Shown: positions 24,278 to 33,254, counted from the first letter of the stretch. The stretch is 44,775 nucleotides of DNA from DATBGZ01 sp036557785 (GCA_036557785.1 DATBGZ010000021.1:1-44775), one strand, 5' to 3'. The notes: generated by a model from the letters alone, not told the origin. Translations and numbers: made by a program.

Positions 24278-24830
24278 CGAGCCGGGGAAGCGCGACCACG
24301 CCGGGCGGCGGCAGCCCCGCCGTCGACGCGAGCAGGGTGCACCACGCCTGCAGGTGTGCCTCCATGCCGCGATCGACCGGCGTCCACGAGGCGCGGATCT
24401 CGATGTCCGCGGTGGGCGGCGTCCCGTCGAGGTCGCCGAAGCGGGTCGAGAGCGTCTGGGTGACCGTCCCCGCGGGCGCCTTGTAGGGCGCGTGGTGCGT
24501 GTCGAGCGCGTCGGTGAGCCAGCTCCACCCCACCTGAGGCAGCAGCGGATCGGTGGCCATCTCCGCGTCGATCTCGGCCGTCACGTACGTCACGAGGCGC
24601 AGGGTCCCGTCCCACGCCTCGTGGCCGTCGGGGTCGTGTAGCAGGATGAGACGCCCGCTCGCGATCTCGGAGCCGTCGCGTTGCACCGTCGCGAAGACCG
24701 CGAACGCGTACGGCGCGAGCCGCGCCGGCGGGCTCACCTCCTCGAGCGTGATCTCTGGACGCGGGCGCACCGACCGGAGGCCACGGACGGCCTGGGCGAA
24801 GATGGCGGGCACACCGGTCGAGGGCGACAC
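24267..24830 (-). CDS. DUF3000 protein
   Basis: 187-residue conserved actinobacterial protein (Rv2680 counterpart). GTG 24830 is preceded by TAGGCT at 6 nt and no Shine-Dalgarno, so probably leaderless. Conserved parts: FAQAVRGLRSVRPRPEI, LAPYAFAVFATV, ASGRLILLHDPDGHEAWDG, LRLVTYVTAEIDAEMATDPLL and VGWSWLTDALD. No transmembrane segment or known catalytic motif. It is divergent from hemE, as in mycobacteria, which hints at a link with heme metabolism, but its function is unknown. Confidence 0.92.
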   Translation of the reverse strand: MSPSTGVPAIFAQAVRGLRSVRPRPEITLEEVSPPARLAPYAFAVFATVQRDGSEIASGRLILLHDPDGHEAWDGTLRLVTYVTAEIDAEMATDPLLPQVGWSWLTDALDTHHAPYKAPAGTVTQTLSTRFGDLDGTPPTADIEIRASWTPVDRGMEAHLQAWCTLLASTAGLPPPGVVALPRLGRL

Positions 24831-24836
24831 AAACCG

Positions 24837-24842
24837 AGCCTA
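24837..24842 (-). promoter_or_regulatory. -10 box of the DUF3000 gene, leaderless
   Basis: Minus strand TAGGCT, 6 nt, then GTG 24830. Confidence 0.45.
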
Positions 24843-24947
24843 TGGCCTGCCGGGCCCTCCGGACCGGCACGGCACGCCGAACGGGTCGCCGACTCTTCTC
24901 GCTGGCCCGCCCGGGCGACGCCCGGCGGCCGTGCGAGGATGGTTGCG

Positions 24948-25982
24948 ATGAGCCCTGGATCGACGCTGGTGAGCGCGTGTCGGCGGGAGCCGGTACCGCA
25001 CGCACCGGTGTGGTTCATGCGCCAGGCCGGCCGCTCCCTGCCTGAGTACCGGGCCCTGCGTGCCGGAACCCCGATGCTGGCGGCCTGCCGCGACCCCGCG
25101 CTCGTATGCGAGGTGACGCTGCAACCGGTACGCCGCCACGGAGTCGACGCGGCGATCCTCTTCTCCGACATCATGGTGCCGCTCGCGGCGGCTGGCATCG
25201 ACCTGGACATCACCCCCGGCGTGGGCCCCGTGGTCAGCAGGCCAGTGCGGACCGGCGAGGACGTCGCCGCGATCCGCACGCTTGACGCCTCGGACGTAGC
25301 GTTCGTCGACGAGGCCGTACGGCTGCTCGTGCGCGAGCTCGGGCCGGTGCCGTTGATCGGCTTCGCGGGGGCACCGTTCACCCTCGCGTCGTACCTCGTC
25401 GAGGGCGGCCCGTCGCGCGAGCACGCGAAGACCAAGGCACTCATGTACGGCGATCCGCCGCTGTGGCACGCGCTGTGCGAGCGGCTGGCGCGGATCACAC
25501 TGGAGTTCCTGCGGGTGCAGGTCGCGGCCGGCGCCGCGGTGGTGCAGCTCTTCGACTCCTGGGCCGGCGCACTCTCCGAAGTGGACTATCGCCGGTATGT
25601 CGCCCCGCACTCGGCCCTGGTGCTCTCCGAACTCGCCGCGCAGTACCCGCAGGTGCCACGGATCCACTTCGGGGTCGGCACCACCGAACTCCTGCCCGCC
25701 ATGGCGGAGGCCGGGGCCAGCGTGGTGGGCGTGGACTGGCGGACTCCGCTGAACGTGGCCAGCGCACGGATCGGCCCGTCCTACGCCGTTCAGGGCAACC
25801 TCGACCCGGCCACGCTGCTCGCGCCGTGGCCGGTGGTTCGCTCGCAGGTGCGCCGGGTGTTGCGCGAGGGTTCGGCAGCGCCGGGTCACGTCTTCAACCT
25901 CGGCCACGGGGTGCTGCCGCAGACCGACCCGGACGTGCTCACCCGGGTCGTCGCGCTCGTGCACGAGGCCGCCGCGGAATGA
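24948..25982 (+). CDS. hemE: uroporphyrinogen decarboxylase
   Basis: 344 residues; converts uroporphyrinogen III to coproporphyrinogen III. I take ATG 24948, 9 nt after GAGG; an in-frame ATG at 24939 lies on the Shine-Dalgarno itself. Signature sequences are WFMRQAGRSLPEYR (22-35, substrate Arg residues), ILFSDIMVPL with the catalytic Asp74, IGFAGAPFTLASYLVEGG, QLFDSWAGALS and FNLGHGVLPQTDP near the C-terminus. First gene of a heme operon; the stop overlaps the hemY start (ATGA). Confidence 0.97.
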   Translation: MSPGSTLVSACRREPVPHAPVWFMRQAGRSLPEYRALRAGTPMLAACRDPALVCEVTLQPVRRHGVDAAILFSDIMVPLAAAGIDLDITPGVGPVVSRPVRTGEDVAAIRTLDASDVAFVDEAVRLLVRELGPVPLIGFAGAPFTLASYLVEGGPSREHAKTKALMYGDPPLWHALCERLARITLEFLRVQVAAGAAVVQLFDSWAGALSEVDYRRYVAPHSALVLSELAAQYPQVPRIHFGVGTTELLPAMAEAGASVVGVDWRTPLNVASARIGPSYAVQGNLDPATLLAPWPVVRSQVRRVLREGSAAPGHVFNLGHGVLPQTDPDVLTRVVALVHEAAAE

Positions 25983-27352
25983 GCCGCGTCGTGGTTGTGG
26001 GCGGGGGAATCGCCGGGCTGGCGGCGGCGCATCGCCTTCGCGAGATCGGGCCTGATCTCGAGATCGTCCTGCTGGAGCGCGCCGAGCGTCTCGGCGGGAA
26101 GATCCGGACCCTGCCGTTCGTCGGTCAGCCCATCGAGACGGGCGCGGAGACGTTCCTCATGCGTGACGGCCCGGCCCAGTCCGCGGCCCTGGCTCTGGCT
26201 CAGCGGCTGGGGTTGGGCGACGCCCTGGTGCACCCGGCGCCGGTCCCGGCGGCCCTGGCCATCGACGGCGCGCTCGTCGCCATCCCCGGCGGCACACTCA
26301 TGGGCATCCCCGCCGATCCCGGTGCACTCACCGGTGTCGCGGCGGTCTCCGGCGAGGACACCGACTCGGGCCGGCCCCTGCTGCGACCCGGCGAGGACGT
26401 CGCGGTTGGGGCGCTGGTGCGATCGCGGCTGGGTGACGAGGTGGTCGCCCGGCTGGTCGACCCGCTGCTCGGGGGGGTCTACGCGGGGCGGGCCGACACC
26501 CTGTCGCTGCAGGCGACCATGCCCGGACTGCACCGCAGTGCCCTGGCGTGCAACACCCTCGGCGCCGCGGTACGCGAGGCATTGCGAGCCGCCCCCCGCC
26601 CGGCCGGGACACCGGCCTTCGCGACTGTCCATGGTGGACTGAGCCAGCTCGTCGAAGCGGTCGCGGCGGCGAGCAGAGCGCGGGTGGAGCTCGGGCAGAC
26701 CGTGCGCGGCCTGACCCGCGTCGGCTCGGGTTGGCGGGTGCGAACCGGAGCCGCCGGCCGCGAGTCCGCGCTCGACGCCGACGCCGTGGTGCTCGCGGTA
26801 CCGGGCGCACCGGCGGGGCGACTGTTGTCCTCAGTGGACGCTGACGCGGCCGCGGCGGTGGGGCGGTTGGAGTACGCGAGCATGGCTCTGGTCACGCTTG
26901 CCCTGCCCGCCGACACGGCGCTGCCGGAGCTCTCCGGCTTCCTCGTCCCCGCGGAACAGGGCTACGCCGTGAAGGCGGCGACGTTCTTCACCACCAAGTG
27001 GCCGCACCTGCGCCGCGCCGCCGTGATCGTGCGTGCGTCGCTGGGGCGCCACGGATCCGACGAGGACGTGCTCGCGCTCACCGATGCCGCCCTCATCGAC
27101 CGGGTTCGCTGCGAGCTGCCGCGCCTGGTCGGAGCGCCGGTTCCCGCACCGAGCAAGGCCCGGGTGAACCGATGGGGTGGCGGCCTGCCGCAGTACGGCG
27201 TGGGCCACACCGCGCGGGTCGCCGCCGCACGGGCCGGCCTTCCGCCGTCGCTCGAGCTGGCCGGCGCCGCCTACGACGGGGTGGGCATCGCGGCGTGCGT
27301 GCGCTCCGGTGAGGCCGCCGCCCAACGGGTTCGGGAGGCCCTGCCCGCGTAG
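25979..27352 (+). CDS. hemY: oxygen-dependent (copro)porphyrinogen oxidase, HemY/CgoX type
   Basis: 457-residue FAD enzyme. ATG overlaps the hemE stop. The dinucleotide loop is VVVGGGIAGLAAAHRL (4-19), followed by LLERAERLGGKIRT and the family segment IETGAETFL. The C-terminus has RWGGGLPQYGVGHTARV and LELAGAAYDGVGIAACVRSGEAAA. Because hemQ follows in the same operon, the physiological substrate is most likely coproporphyrinogen III, giving coproporphyrin III (actinobacterial coproporphyrin-dependent route), rather than protoporphyrinogen IX. The gene is also called hemG or cgoX. Confidence 0.95.
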   Translation: MSRVVVVGGGIAGLAAAHRLREIGPDLEIVLLERAERLGGKIRTLPFVGQPIETGAETFLMRDGPAQSAALALAQRLGLGDALVHPAPVPAALAIDGALVAIPGGTLMGIPADPGALTGVAAVSGEDTDSGRPLLRPGEDVAVGALVRSRLGDEVVARLVDPLLGGVYAGRADTLSLQATMPGLHRSALACNTLGAAVREALRAAPRPAGTPAFATVHGGLSQLVEAVAAASRARVELGQTVRGLTRVGSGWRVRTGAAGRESALDADAVVLAVPGAPAGRLLSSVDADAAAAVGRLEYASMALVTLALPADTALPELSGFLVPAEQGYAVKAATFFTTKWPHLRRAAVIVRASLGRHGSDEDVLALTDAALIDRVRCELPRLVGAPVPAPSKARVNRWGGGLPQYGVGHTARVAAARAGLPPSLELAGAAYDGVGIAACVRSGEAAAQRVREALPA

Positions 27353-27404
27353 GCCGCAAGACTGCCAATCCGGCGAACGCTGCGCCGTGGCTGCCGGCCG
27401 CCCA

Positions 27405-27410
27405 TATCGT
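27405..27410 (+). promoter_or_regulatory. candidate -10 box before the GGDEF-EAL gene
   Basis: TATCGT, 5 nt (ggagc), then GTG 27416. The same 5 nt contain GGAG, so either a leaderless start from an internal operon promoter or a very short-spaced ribosome site is possible. Confidence 0.3.
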
Positions 27411-27415
27411 GGAGC

Positions 27416-29449
27416 GTGTCGGGGGGCCGGGTTCGGCGGTGGGCCGCCATGTCGGTGATTGGGGCGGGCGCCCTGGTCTCGGTCGGCCTCGTCGTGTGGG
27501 CCGTACCGCACGCCATCGCGTTCGCGAAACACGCGCCGAGCGAGTTCTGGGCCATGACCGGCCTCGCCCTGGTCGTCGACGTGCCACTCTTCGCGGTCCG
27601 CGGGCACGACGAGGTCAGGGTCCGCACGACCCTGTCGGCCTGCTTCACGGTGGCGATCTTCCTGCTCTGGGGCGCCGCCCCGGCGATCGCGGTCCAGGCT
27701 GCGGCCGCGATCGTGACGGCAGTCGGCCAGCGCTACGGGTTGATCGGTGGGCTGTTCCTCACCACCCGCCTGGTGTGCGCGCTCGCCGTGGCCGAGGTCG
27801 TCGTCCTCTTCGCCAGTCCCCGCCCGATCCTGGACGAGGTGCCGGGCCTGTCCGGCCGGGATCTCGGGCCGATCGGGCTGCTCGTCGGGGTCTGGTTCGC
27901 GGTCAGCTTCGGGCTGCTGGTCCTCGGCACGGCCGCCGTCACTCCGGGTGGCCTGCGACAGGCCTCGCTCAGCGTCCGCTCCGACCTACTGGGGACGATC
28001 GCCCTGGTCCTGCTGGTGGCGCCGCTGCTCACCACGATCCACGGTTGGTGGAACGTGCTGATCGCGGTGCCGATGTTCGCCTGGAACCAACTGTCGCGAC
28101 AGCAGGCGCGCCAGGAGGAGCGCCTGCGCCGGGAGCCGGTCACCGGGCTGCTGAACCGCGAGGGGCTCATCATCGGCTTGGAGGCGCTCACGCTCTACGA
28201 CACCATCCGGCCCGAGCATCCACGGCCGCTCGGCATCGTGCTGGTCAACGTTGAGTCGGTGCTCGACATCAACCGCACGCTTGGCCGGGACATGTACGAG
28301 CGGGTGGTCGCCGAAGCCGCGCGCCGGCTGGGGGCCGCGTTCGGCGCGGACCAGGTCGGGCGGCTCTCCGGCGAGGCGTTCGTCGTGATCCGGCCCGGGC
28401 TCACCGAGCCCGACGCACTCAGCGAAGCGGTCCGGGTGTCGCGGGTACTCCAGCGCCCGATCATGGTCCATGGCATTCCCTTCGCGATCGACGCGGCGTC
28501 GGGGGTGTCGCTCTCCCCGGAGCACGGACGCGACTTCATCACTCTGGTGGCCAAGGCAGAGCTGGCGATGAGCGAGGCGCGGCGGCTCGGTCGGCCGGCG
28601 ATGCCGTACGTACACCAGGCGGCCGACGTGCCGCAGCGACGCATCGCGATCCTGACCGAGCTGCACGCCGCGCTGCGGGATCCGGTACGCCAGGACGAGA
28701 TCGCCGTGGTCTACCAGCCGCAGGTCAGGCTCGCCACCGGCCGGCTCGCTGGGGCCGAGGCGCTCGTGCGGTGGACCCACCCGCAGTGGGGTCCGGTCCC
28801 GGCCGACGAGCTGATCGAAGCGGTGGAGCCGAGCGAGGTCATGCACCTGCTCACCCGGCACATGCTGGACCGTGTCTGCGCGCAGGTGCATGCCTGGAAT
28901 CTGCGGGGCATGCAGCTGCGCGTGGCGGTGAACGCGAGCGTGCAGGATCTGCACGACCGCGAGTTCCCCGCCGAGCTCGCCGACGTGCTGCGCCGCTACG
29001 ACATCCCGCCCGACCAGTTGACGATCGAGATAACCGAACGCATGCTCATCGACGATGTTGACCGGGTTGCGCGGGCGGCCGAGAGTATCGCGGCGCTCGG
29101 GATCGGGCTGTCCCTGGACGACTTCGGCACCGGGTACGCCTCGATGCAGCAGTTGCGGGCGCTGCCACTCACCGAGGTAAAGATCGACAAGTCTTACGTG
29201 AGCGGGATGACCGAGAACGCGGCGCAGCAGGCGATCGTCACCAGCGTTCACCAGTTGGCCCGCGCCCTGAACCTGGACGTGGTGGCCGAGGGCGTCGAGG
29301 ACCACCGGACGGCCGCCGTGCTCACGCGCCTGCCGCGCACGATCGGTCAGGGCTGGTACTTCGGCCGTCCGGTGTCGGCGGCCGTGCTCGAGGAGCAGTG
29401 GGGCCGCAGCCCGCGACCGGCACGTCGTCCGGCCCGGGTGCGAGGATGA
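27416..29449 (+). CDS. membrane GGDEF-EAL protein, probable c-di-GMP phosphodiesterase
   Basis: 677 residues. About six transmembrane helices make up the first 225 residues. The GGDEF-like domain (about 240-395) begins EPVTGLLNREGL but its signature is RLSGEAFVV near residue 315, so the GGDEF loop is degenerate and cyclase activity is unlikely. The EAL domain (about 415-660) is intact: EALVRW (about 447), NASVQDL, IEITERML, DDFGTGYAS (about 567), KIDKSYV and VAEGVED (about 622), which includes the metal- and substrate-binding residues. It is probably a phosphodiesterase that the degenerate domain may regulate by GTP binding. It is inserted between hemY and hemQ, 4 nt before hemQ, so likely cotranscribed with heme genes. 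Confidence 0.92.
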   Translation: MSGGRVRRWAAMSVIGAGALVSVGLVVWAVPHAIAFAKHAPSEFWAMTGLALVVDVPLFAVRGHDEVRVRTTLSACFTVAIFLLWGAAPAIAVQAAAAIVTAVGQRYGLIGGLFLTTRLVCALAVAEVVVLFASPRPILDEVPGLSGRDLGPIGLLVGVWFAVSFGLLVLGTAAVTPGGLRQASLSVRSDLLGTIALVLLVAPLLTTIHGWWNVLIAVPMFAWNQLSRQQARQEERLRREPVTGLLNREGLIIGLEALTLYDTIRPEHPRPLGIVLVNVESVLDINRTLGRDMYERVVAEAARRLGAAFGADQVGRLSGEAFVVIRPGLTEPDALSEAVRVSRVLQRPIMVHGIPFAIDAASGVSLSPEHGRDFITLVAKAELAMSEARRLGRPAMPYVHQAADVPQRRIAILTELHAALRDPVRQDEIAVVYQPQVRLATGRLAGAEALVRWTHPQWGPVPADELIEAVEPSEVMHLLTRHMLDRVCAQVHAWNLRGMQLRVAVNASVQDLHDREFPAELADVLRRYDIPPDQLTIEITERMLIDDVDRVARAAESIAALGIGLSLDDFGTGYASMQQLRALPLTEVKIDKSYVSGMTENAAQQAIVTSVHQLARALNLDVVAEGVEDHRTAAVLTRLPRTIGQGWYFGRPVSAAVLEEQWGRSPRPARRPARVRG

Positions 29450-29453
29450 GGGC

Positions 29454-30167
29454 ATGAGCCAGCCGAGGAAGCGGACGGGCGCGCCAGGTGCGAACGAGAT
29501 CAACGCGGCGATCCGCTACACGATGTGGTCGGTGTTCCGGGTCTCGACGCCGCTCGGCCCTTCCGCCCGCGCGGAGATGTCGAGTGAGGTGGAGGCGCTG
29601 GTCGAGCAGTTGGCGGCCAAGGACGTCGTGGTGCGTGGCACGTACGACGTCTCTGGCCTGCGCGCGGATGCGGACCTGATGGTGTGGTGGCACGCGCCCA
29701 GTGCCGACGCGCTGCAGGAGGCGTACGGGCTGCTGCGCCGCACTCGCCTGGGCGCCCACCTGGCGCCGGTGTGGTCGAATCTCGCGCTGCACCGTCCGGC
29801 CGAGTTCAACAAGAGCCACATCCCCGCGTTCCTCGCTGGCGAGGAGCCGCACAGCTATCTGTGTGTCTATCCCTTCGTCCGCTCGTACGAGTGGTATCTG
29901 CTGCCCGACGCCGAGCGCCGCGAGCTGCTCGCCGAGCACGGCCAGATGGGCCGGGGCTTCCCCGACGTCCGGGCGAACACGGTCGCGTCGTTCGCGCTGG
30001 GCGACTACGAGTGGATCCTCGCCTTCGAAGCCGACGAGCTGCACCGCATCGTCGACCTGATGCGCGAGCTGCGCGCGGCCCGCGCCCGCCGGCATGTGCG
30101 CGAGGAGGTGCCCTTCTTCACCGGTCGTCGCCGCCCGATCCGCGAGATCGTCAGCTCGCTGCCCTGA
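29454..30167 (+). CDS. hemQ: coproheme decarboxylase (HemQ/ChdC, chlorite dismutase family)
   Basis: 237 residues; decarboxylates Fe-coproporphyrin III to heme b using H2O2, the final step of the coproporphyrin route. ATG 29454 lies 4 nt after the upstream stop. Family marks are MWSVFRV, DLMVWWHAP, YPFVRSYEWYLLP (139-151, holding the catalytic Tyr) and ELLAEHGQMGRGFP with the heme-ligand His162. The distal Arg of true chlorite dismutases is not evident, as expected for HemQ of actinobacteria. Counterpart of Rv2676c. Confidence 0.95.
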   Translation: MSQPRKRTGAPGANEINAAIRYTMWSVFRVSTPLGPSARAEMSSEVEALVEQLAAKDVVVRGTYDVSGLRADADLMVWWHAPSADALQEAYGLLRRTRLGAHLAPVWSNLALHRPAEFNKSHIPAFLAGEEPHSYLCVYPFVRSYEWYLLPDAERRELLAEHGQMGRGFPDVRANTVASFALGDYEWILAFEADELHRIVDLMRELRAARARRHVREEVPFFTGRRRPIREIVSSLP

Positions 30168-30182
30168 TTCGCCGGCCCTGGC

Positions 30183-30620
30183 TTATTGTCGATGCATGGG
30201 GATGTGTGCAATGCCATCCTCGAGGTACTCCGCCCCGACCGCGGTGAAGCCGAACGACCGGTAGAACCCGACCAGGTGACTCTGCGCATCCAGGACACAG
30301 GCCCGCTCGCCGATCCGGCTCAGCGCTGCCGCCACGAGCCGCCTGGAGAGCCCGGCACCCCGCGCGGGCCGGGCCGTGCAGACCCGGCCGATGCGGGCGC
30401 GACCGTCCGGCTCGGCGAGGATGCGCAGGTAGGCGCGCACATCGGTCGCGTCCTCGGCGGGTCCGAACCACAGGTGCCGGGTCGCCGGCTCGGTGTCCCT
30501 GCCGTCGAGTTCGGGGTAGGCACACGCCTGCTCGACGACGAAGATGTCCGTGCGCAGGCGCAGGATCGCGTACAGGCTCGCCGGCTCGAGCTCGGCGAAG
30601 CCGCGGTCGTAGAGGTGCAC
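30183..30620 (-). CDS. ElaA-like GNAT acetyltransferase
   Basis: 145 residues from GTG 30620. The start is chosen because ElaA proteins begin close to this point; upstream frame sequence is not conserved. ElaA-type N-terminus (LYAILRLRTDIFVVEQACAY, PELDGRD, TRHLW) and a GNAT acetyl-CoA loop region (IGRVCTARPARGAGLSRRLV) are clear. The end VGFYRSFGFTAVGAEYLEDGIAHIPM is typical. The substrate is unknown. It converges on hemQ (15 nt between the stops) and is divergent from a phosphotransferase gene, with only 75 nt between start codons. Confidence 0.9.
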   Translation of the reverse strand: MHLYDRGFAELEPASLYAILRLRTDIFVVEQACAYPELDGRDTEPATRHLWFGPAEDATDVRAYLRILAEPDGRARIGRVCTARPARGAGLSRRLVAAALSRIGERACVLDAQSHLVGFYRSFGFTAVGAEYLEDGIAHIPMHRQ

Positions 30621-30695
30621 ACCCCATTCTCGCGGACGACCGTACGGCCGTGCCCGGGGCTGCTCGCCGCCCTGCTGCTCTGGCACGATCGGCCG

Positions 30696-31694
30696 GTGGC
30701 CATCGCGGACCTGCCAGACCTGACCGAACTCGCCGACTTCCTGCGCGACGCGTTCGCGTGGGGTGGCGAGGTCGGGGTGGCGCCCGGCCCGCGCGGGGCG
30801 CTCGGCAGGATCTGGCGCGTCGAGTCGGACACCGGCCGGTACGCGCTGAAGGAGATCTTCTTCGATCCACCTGCTGCGGCGGTGATTGAGGCGGAAGTGG
30901 TACTCGTCCGGCGCGCGGCCGCCGCGGGTGTACGGGCTCCCGCGAGCCACCCCGATCGGCTGGGGCATCACCTGCTGCGTGGACCGGGTGGGACGTGCCT
31001 GCGGCTCTTCGACTGGGTGTCGGCGCGTCCGGCGGATCCGGCATCGCGGCGCACGCCCGGACAGGTCGGTGAGCTGCTCGCCCGGCTGCATCGGAGCACG
31101 CGACACGCATCGACCGAACCCGACGGATCAACGCCGGACCGGTGGTACGACAGCGTGCCGTCGGAGGACGAGTTCGCGCCGGCCCTGGACTCCGGTGCGC
31201 CGTGGGTGCCCCGGCTCGCGGCGCGGCTGGCCCTGCTCCCCGAACTCCGCGGTATCGTGAAGCCCGTCGATCCCGCACGGACCCTGCTGTGCCACCGTGA
31301 CCTTCATCCGGGCAACGTGCTCGCCGATGAGGCCGGGGCACTGGTCGTCTTCGACTGGGACAACGTCGGCCCTGCCGACCCGGCCAGGGAGCTGGCCAAG
31401 GCGCTGTTCGACTGGTGGAGCGACCCGGCGCTCGACGCCTACGCGATGCGTGCGGCGTACGTATCCTATCTGCGCTCCGGCGGGCCGGCGCGCATCACCA
31501 GCCCTGACGACTTCGCGATGCTCGTCGCGGAAGGCCACAACTTCCTGCGCAAACAGCTGTCTGTACTCCTCGACGACAGTGCCCTGGCCGAGCACCGGGC
31601 CTGGGCCGAGCAGGAGATCGACGAATCTCTACGCATCATGCCGACCCCCGGCCAGCTCGCCGAGGTCCTCGATCTCCTCGCCCGGATCGCCTGA
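30696..31694 (+). CDS. aminoglycoside-phosphotransferase/kinase-fold protein
   Basis: 332 residues from GTG 30696. The protein-kinase-like APH fold is shown by YALKEIFFDPP (nucleotide-binding Lys), LLCHRDLHPGNVLAD (about 197-211; catalytic Asp and metal-site Asn) and VVFDWDNVGPADPARELA (metal-site Asp). The start context lacks a Shine-Dalgarno. Substrates in this large family range from aminoglycosides and macrolides to choline and homoserine, and nothing here fixes it. It is divergent from ElaA and convergent with the PPOX gene (8 nt between stops). Confidence 0.85.
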   Translation: MAIADLPDLTELADFLRDAFAWGGEVGVAPGPRGALGRIWRVESDTGRYALKEIFFDPPAAAVIEAEVVLVRRAAAAGVRAPASHPDRLGHHLLRGPGGTCLRLFDWVSARPADPASRRTPGQVGELLARLHRSTRHASTEPDGSTPDRWYDSVPSEDEFAPALDSGAPWVPRLAARLALLPELRGIVKPVDPARTLLCHRDLHPGNVLADEAGALVVFDWDNVGPADPARELAKALFDWWSDPALDAYAMRAAYVSYLRSGGPARITSPDDFAMLVAEGHNFLRKQLSVLLDDSALAEHRAWAEQEIDESLRIMPTPGQLAEVLDLLARIA

Positions 31695-31702
31695 CCGTAC
31701 GG

Positions 31703-32356
31703 TCAGCCGACCTTGTACAGGCTCTTCGTGTAGTTCAGCGGGCTGTAGTACGCCTCCAGCTCCTCGAGGGTCTCGGTCACCGCCGGCTGCACGTCCTTGA
31801 CGAGGCAGGCGTGGCTCGGCAGCGCCTCGGGGTGCCAGGTTTCGGGCTTCCATACAGCGCTGCGCAGGAAGGCCTTGCCGCAGTGGAAGAAGATCGTGTC
31901 GATCGCTACCTCGATGGCCAGGATCGGCCGATGGCCCTGCACGATCATGTCGTCGAAGTACGGGGCGTCGCGGACGAGCCGGGCCCGGCCGTTGACACGC
32001 AGCGTCTCATTGCGGCCAGGCACGAGGAAGATCAGGCCGAGGTGCGGGTTGGACAGGATGTTGAGGTAACCGTCCGCGCGCCGGTTGCCGGGGCGTTCCG
32101 GGATCGCGACCGTGCGGTCGTCGAGCACCCGGACGAACCCCGCTGGGTCGCCCTTGGGGGAGGCGTCGCAGTTGCCGTCGGCGTCGCTCGTGCAGATCAC
32201 CAGGAGTGGGCTGCTGGCGATCCACTCGCGATCACGGGCATGCAGCCTCGGCCGTTCCTTGGTCGCGGCTCGTCCCTGCACCTCGCCGAGCAGTGCCCGC
32301 AACTCCTCGGCGGTCCCGATCTCGGCCCCCGGCCGTACCTCTGACAATGCCGTCAT
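31703..32356 (-). CDS. PPOX-class flavoprotein (DR2398-like pyridoxamine-phosphate-oxidase family)
   Basis: 217 residues from ATG 32356; the frame is open a further 63 nt upstream but that part is not conserved. The split-barrel FMN-binding fold is indicated by WIASSPLLVICTSDADGNCD, ASPKGDPAGFVRVLDDRTV, IPERPGNRRADGYLNIL, NPHLGLIFLVPG and ETLRVNGRARLV. The C-terminal HCGKAFLRSAVW motif fits the DR2398-like subgroup. Expected to be a flavin-dependent oxidoreductase of unknown substrate. It lies 41 nt downstream of the Smr gene on the same strand. Confidence 0.85.
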   Translation of the reverse strand: MTALSEVRPGAEIGTAEELRALLGEVQGRAATKERPRLHARDREWIASSPLLVICTSDADGNCDASPKGDPAGFVRVLDDRTVAIPERPGNRRADGYLNILSNPHLGLIFLVPGRNETLRVNGRARLVRDAPYFDDMIVQGHRPILAIEVAIDTIFFHCGKAFLRSAVWKPETWHPEALPSHACLVKDVQPAVTETLEELEAYYSPLNYTKSLYKVG

Positions 32357-32397
32357 ACGCCCATCCAACCAGGTAACGCTCGGGCCCGTCGCCGTGC

Positions 32398-32664
32398 TCA
32401 GCGCTGCCGCGAGCTCCACCGGAAGTGCACGAAGAGGCGGCCGAAGTTGTCGGAGTCCTTCTCGACGCGGTGGTAGAGAGCCCGGATCTCCTTCTGGTCC
32501 AGGAAACGCAGCACGCGCTTCTTGAGCGCACCCGAGCCCTTGCCGGGGATGATCTCGACCAGCGTGGCCCGTTTCGCGACGGCCTGAGCCATGATGTCGT
32601 TCAGGGCCCGGTCGATGTCGGCGTTGCGGTTGTAGATGTCGTGCAGGTCGAGTTTCAGCTTCAC
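32398..32664 (-). CDS. stand-alone Smr domain protein
   Basis: 88 residues, all of it Smr domain: LDLHDIYNRNADIDRALNDI opens with the LDxH motif and IIPGKGSGALKKRVLRFL carries the GxG loop. Smr domains cleave branched DNA or RNA, or act on colliding ribosomes (SmrB-type). The start GTG overlaps the upstream DUF6886 stop (GTGA), so the two are translationally coupled. Partner and target unknown. Confidence 0.9.
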   Translation of the reverse strand: MKLKLDLHDIYNRNADIDRALNDIMAQAVAKRATLVEIIPGKGSGALKKRVLRFLDQKEIRALYHRVEKDSDNFGRLFVHFRWSSRQR

Positions 32665-33242
32665 GTGCCCATTCTCGCGCCCGGCGTCCGCATCGTCGCC
32701 GTGGCGGCTGGCCGAGGGCGGCCGTTGCTGAGCCGGATGCCGCTGAACTCCAGCGTCGAGGCGATCACCTGATCCCAGAACGGCCAGAGGTTGTCCAGTA
32801 CGCGCAACTGGATCCCGGCCTGCTCATGGAGTGCGAACAGGTCGTCAACGGGTTCCGGCGGTCCGAGCGGCTCCACGGGCTCGGTGGCGACCATGGCATA
32901 GGGCGGGTCGCCGAACCGGCGGAACACAGGTGCCGGCAGCCGGTAGGCCCACAGCCGTACGGTGCGCATCGCGTCGAGCCAGCCGTACTCGACGGCGTGC
33001 ACGCGCTCCCCGCACCCGGCGCCGATGATGCGCTCGCGGTCGCTCTCCGAGGTGCGCTCGCTGAGCCAGGCCATCGCGCGTGGGCACTGGCGCGGGAACC
33101 AGTAGTCAGGGCAGCGGGCGTCGTCGACGGCCCAGACGTACGCCTCGTCCTTCTGATGTGCGGTCGAGGCGATGTGCGGCGTGAAGTGTTCGATCGTCGG
33201 GTCCTCGGAAAAGTGCAGGACCTCGCCGGGCTGTGCACGCAC
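32661..33242 (-). CDS. DUF6886 protein
   Basis: 193 residues, GTG 33242. Family sequence is clear: PGEVLHFSEDPTIEHFTPHI at the N-terminus, AYVWAVDDARCPDYWFPRQC, ERVHAVEYGWLDAMRTVRLW and YRLPAPVFRRFGDPPYAMVA. A histidine pair and several acidic residues are conserved, but no known catalytic set. TACGAT ends 6 nt before the start, which suggests a leaderless message. It is the first gene of a DUF6886-Smr-PPOX run. Function unknown. Confidence 0.88.
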   Translation of the reverse strand: MRAQPGEVLHFSEDPTIEHFTPHIASTAHQKDEAYVWAVDDARCPDYWFPRQCPRAMAWLSERTSESDRERIIGAGCGERVHAVEYGWLDAMRTVRLWAYRLPAPVFRRFGDPPYAMVATEPVEPLGPPEPVDDLFALHEQAGIQLRVLDNLWPFWDQVIASTLEFSGIRLSNGRPRPAATATMRTPGARMGT

Positions 33243-33248
33243 GGCGGC

Positions 33249-33254
33249 ATCGTA
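33249..33254 (-). promoter_or_regulatory. -10 box of the DUF6886 gene, leaderless
   Basis: Minus strand TACGAT, 6 nt, then GTG 33242. Confidence 0.45.
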
